NCBI GenBank assembly: GCA_023417955.1
Contig: JAEZDW010000364.1
Coordinates: 1-8,813 of the forward strand
DNA: 8,813 bases
DNA from: Bacteroidota bacterium
Lineage (GTDB): Bacteria; Bacteroidota; Bacteroidia; Cytophagales; Cyclobacteriaceae
Direction: 5' to 3'
Shown here: piece after piece, positions 1 through 7,000 of the stretch
Layout of the letters: each line of letters begins with the position of its first letter
Numbering within the stretch: the first letter of the stretch is position 1
The notes under the pieces: generated by a model
The model's database searches: none
What the model was told of the DNA's origin: nothing
The model's input: the letters and a program-made list of their open reading frames with translations, nothing else
Position numbers and translations under genes: made by a program

Positions 1-42
1 ATCTGTGCCTGAATGGTGAAGGTTTGTAATAACGATTTCAGG

Positions 43-468
43 ATGGAACGTATTCAGTTAACAGCAGAAATTCGTGTATTTGGCCTGTCGGTGGACAATT
101 TTCCCCACGATATCGGTGCTGCATTCAGTCGGCTGGCAAATCTTGTTGAAGGCGGCTTCGATCGCTCATATTACGGAATTTGTGAGATGAAGGATGGTTT
201 TACGATTTACCGCGCAGCAGCACAGGAGATGTATGAGGGAGAAGGGGAGAAGTATGACTGTGAATCATACGTCATCGAGAAGGGCACATATCTCGCCATT
301 ACTGTACATGACTGGAGGAGGAATACCGAATCTATTAAGGATGTGTTTGAAGATATCCTTGAAGACGATCGCGTTGATTTCGCCAAGCCATTAGTAGAGT
401 GGTATAAGGACGATATGGAGATGATTTGTATGGCTCGCGAGCGAAAAAAGCAGACGTTCCAATATTAG
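43..468 (+). CDS. GyrI-like / AraC-effector-binding-domain protein
   Basis: Encodes about 141 residues from the ATG at 43. An in-frame ATG at 13 would add ten residues (MVKVCNNDFR), which do not look like part of the domain. The start MERIQL resembles the usual beginning of Bacteroidota relatives as I remember them, so I prefer 43. The single domain fills the protein: an early beta strand (EIRVFGLSV), a helix (IGAAFSRLANLV), the segment RSYYGICEM, an acidic middle (EGEGEKYDCESYVIEKGTYL), and a late helix before VEWYKDD. This order fits the GyrI-like small-molecule-binding fold, found alone in the cytoplasm or fused to AraC/MerR regulators. No DNA-binding domain is present, so it probably binds a ligand or acts as a stand-alone effector-binding protein; the ligand is unknown. 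The stop codon lies 5 bases before the next gene, which suggests an operon. Family assignment is by recollection of sequence pattern and was not searched. Confidence 0.72.
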   Translation: MERIQLTAEIRVFGLSVDNFPHDIGAAFSRLANLVEGGFDRSYYGICEMKDGFTIYRAAAQEMYEGEGEKYDCESYVIEKGTYLAITVHDWRRNTESIKDVFEDILEDDRVDFAKPLVEWYKDDMEMICMARERKKQTFQY

Positions 469-473
469 CGACC

Positions 474-704
474 ATGATTGAAGTATTTAGAACTAATGTC
501 GAAGACCGCACGATCGCCGTTGATATCATTGAGATGATTCACGCGGTTGGAATGGGCTATCGCGCAAATTTCGACCTTGGAGACTGCGATAGAATCCTTC
601 GCGTCGCAGCGGCCAGTCTCGTAGACAACGAGACGGTCATCAGGATCGTCCAGAGTTTCGGCTACGAGGCGTGTCCTCTCGAAGACGTCCCTGCATTTTC
701 CTGA
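474..704 (+). CDS. Small conserved protein with predicted ferredoxin-like (HMA-like) fold
   Basis: Encodes 76 residues. The reading frame is open further upstream (from 426), but that part overlaps the preceding gene and is low in sense. The ATG at 474, giving MIEVFRTNVEDRTI, sits 5 bases after the upstream stop and is the natural start. The predicted order of elements is strand (MIEVFRTNV), helix (DRTIAVDIIEMIHAV), two strands around YRANFDLGDCDRILRVAA, helix (NETVIRIVQSFG) and a last strand (YEACPL). That is the beta-alpha-beta-beta-alpha-beta pattern of heavy-metal-associated domains. The classic CxxC metal site is absent; the cysteines are in DCD and EAC. I recall short Bacteroidota proteins with the NFDLxDCDRILR core, usually unnamed. 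It is probably cotranscribed with the GyrI-like gene. Function is unknown. Confidence 0.66.
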   Translation: MIEVFRTNVEDRTIAVDIIEMIHAVGMGYRANFDLGDCDRILRVAAASLVDNETVIRIVQSFGYEACPLEDVPAFS

Positions 705-913
705 AAGCTCTCCAAATCGACACGTCCATGTAATTTTCCGTGGCCCTATCGTTATTAGAAGGCGACCCAGCCTTTCTTCCGGCACAATGACTGCTGCCTG
801 GAATGGTGCCCTGCAGCCAAACAACGCGATGCCAGGGCCGGGACAAATCCAATTGACCGTGTAATTTTTTCCGGAATTAGCCAGAATTTCGCGGGTATTT
901 GAGGCTGCCGGCT
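705..913. other. Spacer with no recognisable gene
   Basis: About 210 bases between the end of the 76-residue gene and the next promoter candidate. I see no intrinsic terminator with a T-tract. There is one weak inverted repeat (GCCCTG at 808-813 with CAGGGC at 833-838) and a short repeated word GTAATTTT at 730 and 861. The longest sensible peptide read in it is only 25 residues (787-864) and has no supporting features. It may simply be an untranslated region plus decayed sequence. Confidence 0.5.
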
Positions 914-944
914 TTTGATTTGTATGGAAAGAATGATATTTTTG
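914..944 (+). promoter_or_regulatory. Candidate Bacteroidota-type promoter for the small lipoprotein
   Basis: TTTG at 914-917 is followed after 19 bases by TATTTTTG at 937-944, an exact match to the -7 consensus TAnnTTTG. Both elements and their spacing match the primary sigma factor promoters described in Bacteroides and Flavobacterium. Initiation would fall near 950 and leave a leader of roughly 15 bases before the ATG at 966. The match is by eye. Confidence 0.55.
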
Positions 945-965
945 TTTTTAACCAAAATGTGATCG

Positions 966-1088
966 ATGAAAAAGATTCTTGCCTTTGTTGCGTTAGCGGC
1001 TTTCATCTCTGCTTGTAGTCAATACACTTGCCCTACATATAGCAAGACAGAAACCAAACAGGAGCCGGTAGCCGAAGAAAACGCCTGA
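966..1088 (+). CDS. Small lipoprotein, 40 residues
   Basis: The ATG at 966 opens a 40-codon frame ending in TGA at 1086-1088. Residues 1-16 form a textbook lipoprotein signal: two lysines (MKK), a hydrophobic stretch (ILAFVALAAF) and the lipobox ISAC with the lipidated cysteine at residue 17. The mature part would be only 24 residues, SQYTCPTYSK and then a hydrophilic Glu/Lys/Pro-rich end. It has a second cysteine at residue 22 in a CPTY motif, which I recall in other tiny Bacteroidota lipoproteins. It should be anchored in a membrane by its acyl chains, with a short tail exposed. A promoter candidate lies directly upstream. The stop abuts the stop codon of the convergent response regulator, with no terminator between them. 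Function is unknown; the lipobox and promoter make a real gene likely despite the size. Confidence 0.72.
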   Translation: MKKILAFVALAAFISACSQYTCPTYSKTETKQEPVAEENA

Positions 1089-2240
1089 TCACAGGTATTT
1101 TTTGACGTCATCAGCGGAAATTTCATCCCCGCTCATGATGACGAGTCGCTCCACGACATTACGCAGTTCCCTGATGTTTCCAGTCCAGTCGTGTTCCTGC
1201 AACGCGCTTAGTGCGTCTGCGTGAATGCCCTTTTTTCGCGATCCATACTCCTCAGCGATATCTTCCAAAAACTTTTCCGCCAGCATCGGAATATCTTCTT
1301 TTCTCTCATTCAGTGCCGGAACCTTTATTAGTATCACACTCAGGCGATGGTACAAATCCTCGCGAAACCGGGTTTCTTCGATTTCTTTCTTGAGATTCTT
1401 GTTGGTTGCTGCTACTACCCTGACATTGACGCTGATTTCTTTATCGCCACCAACTCGTGTGATCTTGTTTTCCTGAAGCGCCCGTAACACTTTGGCCTGC
1501 GCGCTCAGACTCATGTCGCCGATTTCGTCCAGGAACAGTGTGCCACCTTCTGCGAGCTCAAACTTGCCGATGCGCTGTTTGATCGCAGAGGTGAAAGATC
1601 CCTTCTCGTGTCCGAAGAGCTCGCTTTCTATGAGCTCCGATGGAATTGCCGCACAATTTACTTCGATAAGCGGTCCACTTGAGCGGCGACTTTTCTCATG
1701 GAGCCAACGTGCAACGAGCTCCTTGCCTGAACCATTGGGACCAGTTATCAGAACGCGAGCATCCGTAGGCGCCACCTTTTCAATCATATCTTTGACAGCT
1801 GCAATAGAAGGAGATTCGCCAACCATCTCGTACTTCTTTGAAATCTTCTTGCGGAGGTTTTTCGTTTCCCTGATGAGCGTTGTCTTGTCCAGAGCATTTC
1901 TCAACGTAATTTCAAGCCGGCCCAGGTCGAAGGGTTTTTGCAGAAAATCGAATGCTCCTTTCTTGACCGCCTCGACAGCAACATCAATTGTGCCGTGGGC
2001 TGATATGATGACGAAGTTCGTTGGTATTCCGGTTTCCTTTGCTTTTTCGAGGACTTCAAGGCCATCCATTTTTGGCATCTTGATATCACAAAGGCAAAGG
2101 TCGAATGTGCCCTGTTCGAGCTTTTTCAATCCTTCGGCGCCGTCCTGTGCTTCTTCAACCTCGTGGTCTTTTTCTTCCAGAATTTCCTTTAGGATTGCCC
2201 GAATCTTGTTGTCGTCTTCAATCACCAGAATTTTTGACAT
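1089..2240 (-). CDS. Response regulator with sigma-54-type AAA+ domain, no DNA-binding domain
   Basis: Encodes 383 residues, a cytoplasmic NtrC-family two-component regulator. The receiver domain (about 1-115) has the acidic pair E8/D9, phosphoacceptor D52 in CDIKMP, S80 and K102 in LQKP. The AAA+ domain (about 138-365) has Walker A GPNGSGKE (167-174), Walker B in GGTLFLDEIGD (D238, E239), the arginine region FREDLYHRL (R293, R299) and sensor II WTGNIREL (352-359). Two features depart from classic activators. The sigma-54 contact loop reads GSFTSA (214-219) instead of GAFTGA. The protein ends at ADDVKKYL, directly after the AAA+ lid, so the usual Fis-type helix-turn-helix is missing; relatives with it are about 440-470 residues. 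I recall a conserved Bacteroidota group of the same build, so this is probably not a truncation. No partner kinase lies in the window. It lies downstream of the rnpB terminator and has no obvious promoter of its own. Confidence 0.95.
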   Translation of the reverse strand: MSKILVIEDDNKIRAILKEILEEKDHEVEEAQDGAEGLKKLEQGTFDLCLCDIKMPKMDGLEVLEKAKETGIPTNFVIISAHGTIDVAVEAVKKGAFDFLQKPFDLGRLEITLRNALDKTTLIRETKNLRKKISKKYEMVGESPSIAAVKDMIEKVAPTDARVLITGPNGSGKELVARWLHEKSRRSSGPLIEVNCAAIPSELIESELFGHEKGSFTSAIKQRIGKFELAEGGTLFLDEIGDMSLSAQAKVLRALQENKITRVGGDKEISVNVRVVAATNKNLKKEIEETRFREDLYHRLSVILIKVPALNERKEDIPMLAEKFLEDIAEEYGSRKKGIHADALSALQEHDWTGNIRELRNVVERLVIMSGDEISADDVKKYL

Positions 2241-2261
2241 GTACGTTGGGTTTAGCAGGGC

Positions 2262-2305
2262 TAAAAATAAAAAAACCTGTCAGCTTTCGCGGGCTGACAG
2301 GTTTT
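2262..2305 (-). terminator. Intrinsic terminator after rnpB
   Basis: A perfect 13-base inverted repeat (2272-2284 against 2293-2305, core ACCTGTCAGC/GCTGACAGGT) encloses an 8-base loop. On the minus strand it is followed by a T-tract (seven T at 2275-2269, then ATTTTTA). It sits just beyond the 3' end of rnpB, so it should end that transcript. The + strand side has only a short T4 and no upstream gene to serve. Confidence 0.85.
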
Positions 2306-2309
2306 AAAA

Positions 2310-2679
2310 AAGCAAGTTTGTAAGCCGGGTTCTGTTATCCGTGAGGATCTTGTCATTTATCTGGTCTCTGCCTCACGGCAGAGATCAATCAGTCCACCCG
2401 TCACACCGTATACCAACGAGCCATTGGCCCCGTGAGGGGATGTGACCTATTTGACCTTTCAACGCGTAAGGTTTACCATGCGCCTCCCGTCGCCGGAAAG
2501 CCGGTGAGCTCTTACCTCACCTTTTCACCTTTTCCCCTTGCGGGGTAGTTTGTTTTCTGCGGCACTGTCTGTCCCCGAACCGATTTTGTCGGTTGGAGCC
2601 TTCCCGTTAGGAAGTACGCTGCTCTTCGTTGCCCGGACTTTCCTCCCTGAATAATCAAGGCGACAAGGCAACTTGCTTA
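2310..2679 (-). ncRNA. rnpB: RNase P RNA (bacterial type A)
   Basis: This is the catalytic RNA of RNase P, which cuts the 5' leader from tRNA precursors. On the minus strand all the universal blocks appear in order. GGAGGAAAGTCCGGGC (2646-2631) is the 5' half of P4. CAGAAAACAAACTACC follows, then GGTGAAAAGGTGAGGTAAGAG and the GAGCTCACCGG block (2518-2501), and GGTAAACC (2477-2470). AGATAAATGACAAGATC comes next, and ACAGAACCCGGCTTA (2335-2321) is the 3' half of P4. Helix P1 forms between AAGCAAGTT near 2678 and AACTTGCTT near 2311, which sets the ends to within a few bases and gives about 370 nt, normal for the family. A hairpin with an 8-base-pair stem and GTGA tetraloop (2384-2365) is probably P18. 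A -7 promoter element lies just upstream and a terminator just downstream. Confidence 0.97.
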
Positions 2680-2682
2680 AGA

Positions 2683-2690
2683 CAAAGCTA
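2683..2690 (-). promoter_or_regulatory. rnpB: Candidate -7 promoter element of rnpB
   Basis: On the minus strand the sequence reads TAGCTTTG, an exact match to the Bacteroidota TAnnTTTG element. It ends 4 bases before the inferred RNase P RNA 5' end, the right distance for a -7 box. I do not see a TTTG -33 element at the expected 19-base spacing, so the upstream half is weak or absent. That upstream half would lie around the end of the preceding coding region. Confidence 0.5.
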
Positions 2691-2711
2691 GTAAGATCCC
2701 GATAAGGTTCC

Positions 2712-3110
2712 TTAGTGAATGTCTTTTCCCGTAAGCTTGAATTCGAAATGATCCGCAAGCTGTGCAACTTCCTGGAGCATTTCCTTCAGCTGAGCCTCAT
2801 TCGCCGTCGAAGCCAGGCATGAAGCTTCAACCTTGATGAATCCATCTTCGAGAACAAACCGGCTGTAGTCAAAATTGCCGTTCTGACGAAGTAGATCTTC
2901 GAGGTTGACGTTTACCTGATGTTCGCAGACTTTGGAACTGAACACCGCCTGGTCTCTTCCGGACACCGGGCTCTTTTGGGTTGTGGCAAGCACAGTTTGA
3001 TAACGGTTGCCATTTATCGGAACGACCACTACTGATTTTGAGTGATCATAGTCGGTGAATTGTCCACCGATTTGTTCAGCATATTGCTGAACGCAATTCT
3101 TGATATCCAT
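2712..3110 (-). CDS. Conserved protein of unknown function, 132 residues
   Basis: A soluble, acidic, cytoplasmic-looking protein without signal peptide or membrane segment. The start MDIKNCVQQYAEQIGG opens with a helix. Strands follow (SVVVVPI, YQTVLATT, QAVFSSKVCE), then FVLEDGFIKVEASCLA, then a long C-terminal helix (NEAQLKEMLQEVAQLADHFE). Helix, sheet and final helix in this order are reminiscent of YbjN or type III secretion chaperone-like folds, but that is only a structural guess. Cysteines are at 6, 62 and 98. I recall similar unnamed proteins in Cytophagales and do not know a function. The stop codon lies about 32 bases upstream of the rnpB 5' end, and a 64-base gap separates its start from the upstream DUF2279 gene, so it could be part of the tamB transcript or have its own promoter. 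Confidence 0.8.
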   Translation of the reverse strand: MDIKNCVQQYAEQIGGQFTDYDHSKSVVVVPINGNRYQTVLATTQKSPVSGRDQAVFSSKVCEHQVNVNLEDLLRQNGNFDYSRFVLEDGFIKVEASCLASTANEAQLKEMLQEVAQLADHFEFKLTGKDIH

Positions 3111-3174
3111 AGACAGCTTATAATCGTCACGGAAGATATAAAAAACGGCCGGTAATTCTCAATAAACAGGCTGA

Positions 3175-4044
3175 TTAATAATAAAATGCATGGAATTTCG
3201 TTCCCTTGGACGAAAACTCCAGGGCCGGCGCAGGTAGTCTGATCATACCCGCGATGAATAGCAATGTCTTTACCGCCTTTGAACGCGTTCGGATTGCGCT
3301 GGGATCAAAATCAATCCCTATGTAGTATTGACGATAAGGTTGTGCATCCGGCGGATGCTGAGCATCCCGTGCGTAGATCATACCCTCGGCGCCGTATCCG
3401 ACAGCAAGATTCAGCCATTTGGGAAATTGGCAGAACTTGTCCATGTCGAACGAAAGCCAATAGGTTTGCCCGTTGTAATCCTTAACGATTTGTTCACCAC
3501 CTTTTCCGAGAACATCAGGACGTAAGTCAGCGTACGCTGTTGAGTGGAATGAAAACTTTGGCGCAATACGCACTTCGTCCCATATGCGCTTCTGACCAAG
3601 ATACAGCAGTGCGCCCGTTGCATTTGCGAGCAAATCACCGGAGGAGGCTCCGTATGCTGCCGAATGACCGTCGAAAATTTCAATGGGAAGCATGACCCCA
3701 AAGGCGGTGATTGCTCCAATGAGATCACTCCTGCGTTCAGGAACGTGATAGTGCATCAGCCCGCGCGAAACACCATAACTGATATAGAATGATGAAAACG
3801 CGTGACCAAATTTGTCAACCTGTTTCCATTCTGCATTGTCATTAAAGAAACGGAACGACTGACTTTCTGAATTTCGATACCACAAATAATGAAGTCCGGC
3901 CAGGGAAGCTCCGTAAACGGCTGTCGATCCGATTACCGCACGGCGAAGCCCCTTTTTGTTCACGGGTAGCCCGGAGGTTGAATCAGCCTGTGCGTTCAAC
4001 GCAAGTGGTGCAAGACACAGAATAACTCTAATTAACCACGTCAT
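3175..4044 (-). CDS. DUF2279 family envelope protein
   Basis: Encodes 289 residues. The N-terminus (MTWLIRVILCLAPLALNAQA) is a signal peptide with probable cleavage near residue 20, so the protein is exported. A short hydrophobic segment follows (about 36-55). The DUF2279/YfiM-like core includes WKQVDKFGHAFSSFYISYG (73-91), PIEIFDG (120-126) and ASSGDLLANATGALL (133-147). Conserved charged residues (D77, K78, H81, E122, D125, D137) lie in helical stretches, which suggests a membrane-associated site. The C-terminal third is rich in Tyr, Trp and Gly with alternating strands (YWLSFDM, LNLAVGYG, YYIGIDFD), as in outer-membrane or periplasmic proteins. The start overlaps the tamB stop by 17 bases, so translation is probably coupled and a role in envelope biogenesis is likely. 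The biochemical function of the family is not known to me. Confidence 0.85.
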   Translation of the reverse strand: MTWLIRVILCLAPLALNAQADSTSGLPVNKKGLRRAVIGSTAVYGASLAGLHYLWYRNSESQSFRFFNDNAEWKQVDKFGHAFSSFYISYGVSRGLMHYHVPERRSDLIGAITAFGVMLPIEIFDGHSAAYGASSGDLLANATGALLYLGQKRIWDEVRIAPKFSFHSTAYADLRPDVLGKGGEQIVKDYNGQTYWLSFDMDKFCQFPKWLNLAVGYGAEGMIYARDAQHPPDAQPYRQYYIGIDFDPSAIRTRSKAVKTLLFIAGMIRLPAPALEFSSKGTKFHAFYY

Positions 4045-7000
4045 TATCCTCTTTTAAGGCGTCACGTGAAATATTGGGGTCTTCCTGCACAGTATTTTCG
4101 TCATCAGCGTCTTCGTCGGATTTTTGATCACTTTCGTTCTCACCCGGCACTTCCTCCTCCTCGTAGTTGTCACGGTCGGGCGCAGGCTTGCGATTGCGAC
4201 TTCGACGCCACAAATCCTTGATCTCATTGAAGCTTTGTGTGTGAATAAGACTCGCGCCGGTTGTAATGGTGTTTTGATTGTTGACCGAACTCAGGACCGG
4301 GTTTACGTTCGTGCGGCTGTACATTTTTACGCGCAGCTTTCCATCTGCGGTAAGCATATAGTCAACTGTCCAGTCACCCGCGATACTCGACGGATTTGCC
4401 TGGCCGGGACCCGGTGTATTGTTGTTATTGTTATTGAATGTTCCGTCTCCGGTAACGCGCAATCGTCCGCCGGCGAATGTGTACGAGAAGCGCAACTGAA
4501 ACGTATTGAATGCTTCTTCATCCATGACACCGAGGTCGACATCAATCACAAGATTCTGATCAACCTGACTCATCCAGTAGCTGAGCTGGTTGGAAAGAAG
4601 TTCACTCACACTGTTTACAACGGATCCGCTGGTGTTAAATGCTTCCGGAGGTGAAAAACGCCGCAGTACGATAAGGCTGAAAACCTGCCGCTTCAATTCC
4701 TGCTCATCAATCCTGTTTTTGAATGCAGTAAATATGATGTCGAGATTGTAACTCCTGGTTCCGCCTTCGCTCTGCACTTGTATACTTTTTGGAAGGTCGT
4801 TCGCGACAATGTCAAAGCTGATGTTCGATGAAAGCATCAGTCCTTCGATTTTTACAAGCACCTGTACCGGATACTTTCTTCGAAGCTGCGGAATATTTTG
4901 GTCCTGCTCAGCTGAAGAAACAAGATCGGTTAACAATGGAGCAAGACTTGCCTGCTGATTGTAAGACGCATTGATGTCGAGAACACCCTGGTAGGGATCA
5001 CCATACCAGGAAATCTTGCTTCCCTTCTGGATTTCAAATTCTTTGTTGATAATATCGTAGAGCGTGAAGTTGTACCAGCCTTCGGTGAACTCAAATGCAC
5101 CGAACATATTAAACTCGCCCTTCGTGTCCATGGCAAGGCGTAAGTCTCCATTGCCACGCCCGCGAATAATATCCCCCGCTTTGAGATCGAAGATTATTTC
5201 ACAGTACGCATCTGGTGTTACATCAAGGTTAAGATCGAAAGTAATTCCTGTCGTTCTGATCTTGTTACGCCTGACTTCCTGTTTGCCGGATCGCGCAGCT
5301 GCTGCGTCACCAAAATTGATGAACGTGATGAAGTCCTTTTTTTCAACGGATGACGATCCGCTGATTGGAATATAGATCCGCGTGTTCTTTTCAGTCCGCG
5401 CCGTTGACGAAATCCTAAGGTTGGAAATCGGGCCAAAAAACTGAACGGATCCCGAGGCATATGCCTGACCATAGAATAATTCGTTATCCCGGATACTGGT
5501 GTTGAGTACCTGGAAGTTTCTGAAATTCGACGTCAGGTCGATATTCATGCTGTTGAAATTATCATGCGTGATGGTTCCGTTAAGCTGGGCGGTGTTTCGA
5601 AATGCATCAACGAGGTCGATGTCGCGGAAGTAAATGGATCGCGGTGTTAATCCGATTATACCAGTGAAGCGATACGATGTTTTCAAATAGCCAACCGTAA
5701 TTTGTCCGTCAGCAATATTGCCTTCGCCCTGAATTTCAGGACGATCAAGTTTGCCGGTGATTTTAAAGTCACCTGAAACGGTGCCGAGAATCGTTGGAAA
5801 GATATCTTCGAGGAATGGTTCGAGTATCTTAAGATCGGCTTTCTGAAGCGTAGCATCAACATCTAAGGGACTTCGTCTTTCAGTTGGTGTGTACCGGCCA
5901 CCCAACTTCACCAGGTCATGGTTGTCGCGCGTAACCAGCATGTCGATGTTAAATCGCCTCCCCGTAGTATCCCAACGGTTGGCACCGGCGATGTCGCCAA
6001 TAAGGAAATCATCAACTGTAAAGCCACGAATGGCAATTTCATTTTGTATGGTCGGATTCCGGTAATAATTGCTCATGTCGACCGTCGCGTCCATGGTACC
6101 GGCGATCTTTTTTGTAGTCAATACATTGAAAATGGAAAGATCAAGTTTGTCGATCTCAAGGGTAACGATTCTTGTGGGATCATCGGATAGTTGCCCATTG
6201 ATACTCAGCGATTGGTCGCCGGAAATCAGTGACACATTGTTAAATTTCACATCGTCCGGATTCAGGGCGATGTAGTTGCCGGGACCAAAATGCCACTCAC
6301 GCTCGAGGAGGTTTACCAACGACCGATCCATCGAAATGATGGTGCTGTCGGAAACGAAATCAACATTTCCGGTTAGCCGTATTTTGTTTGTCTGGCCTTC
6401 CTGATCAGCATCAAGTCCAAAGTCGATATGGTTCCTGCTCCAGATTCCTTCTGCAAGCAGATTCTGTGTATGAAGGTTTCGCGTGAGTGTTTGTGATTTC
6501 GAATTGATCGTCGCCATCGCCAGCACCGCCGTACTGTCAGCAATCTTTGATGTTGTTAATTCCACGTCATTCCCAACGAACAACATCCCTTTATAGGAAA
6601 GCGAGTCGATATGGGTGTAGCAGTTGAAAATCGTTGTGTAGCCGCTGGTGAATCTCCCCATCACTTGAGTTTCCGGTGTTATGGTGAGATCAACGTTCAG
6701 CAAATGAACAACAGGCTGCAGGTCCTTGACCTGTACTTTAACTTCTGCTTCGTAAGATTGCGCATGATAGTCTTTCTGCGCGTAGTATGATGCGGTTGCG
6801 CGGCTGTCATTCCTGATGTTGAGGCCAATTTCTCTGATCAATACCTGGACGTCCCTGACAAGGCTTGAAAACAGGTAGTCACCTGAAATGTCTGCATCCG
6901 CCAATGACGACTGGATGGACAGGCGTCGGTCATTTCCGTTTCGATCAGCGACAAGATTAATGCTGTCCAGTCTTAGTGATTTGCCCCTGTAATCAACAGC

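Noticed and set aside
465..824. A 119-codon frame on the - strand across the 76-residue gene and the spacer
   Set aside because: The + strand gene underneath has a credible fold and operon spacing; this frame is Arg-rich and shows no motif.
808..838. Inverted repeat GCCCTG / CAGGGC as a terminator for the first operon
   Set aside because: The stem is only 6 base pairs with a 19-base loop and no T-tract follows.
787..864. A 25-residue peptide (starts MTAAWNGALQPNN) in the spacer
   Set aside because: No signal, no promoter of its own and no recognised relative. It could be the end of a decayed gene but nothing upstream in frame supports that.
1103..1110. Palindrome TGACGTCA near the end of the response regulator
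   Set aside because: An 8-base palindrome inside coding sequence is expected by chance and nothing nearby suggests an operator.
1492..2307. A 271-codon open frame on the + strand antisense to the response regulator
   Set aside because: It is a shadow of a strongly conserved gene: the opposite strand has all catalytic motifs, whereas this translation is Ser/Arg/Pro-rich with no domain, and it runs through the rnpB terminator.
2525..2767. An 80-codon frame on the - strand within rnpB
   Set aside because: It reads through conserved RNase P RNA blocks, so it is structural RNA and not a protein.
4124..4654. A 176-codon open frame on the + strand antisense to tamB
   Set aside because: No recognisable domain or start context; it lies wholly inside the DUF490-coding region, whose codon pattern explains the openness.
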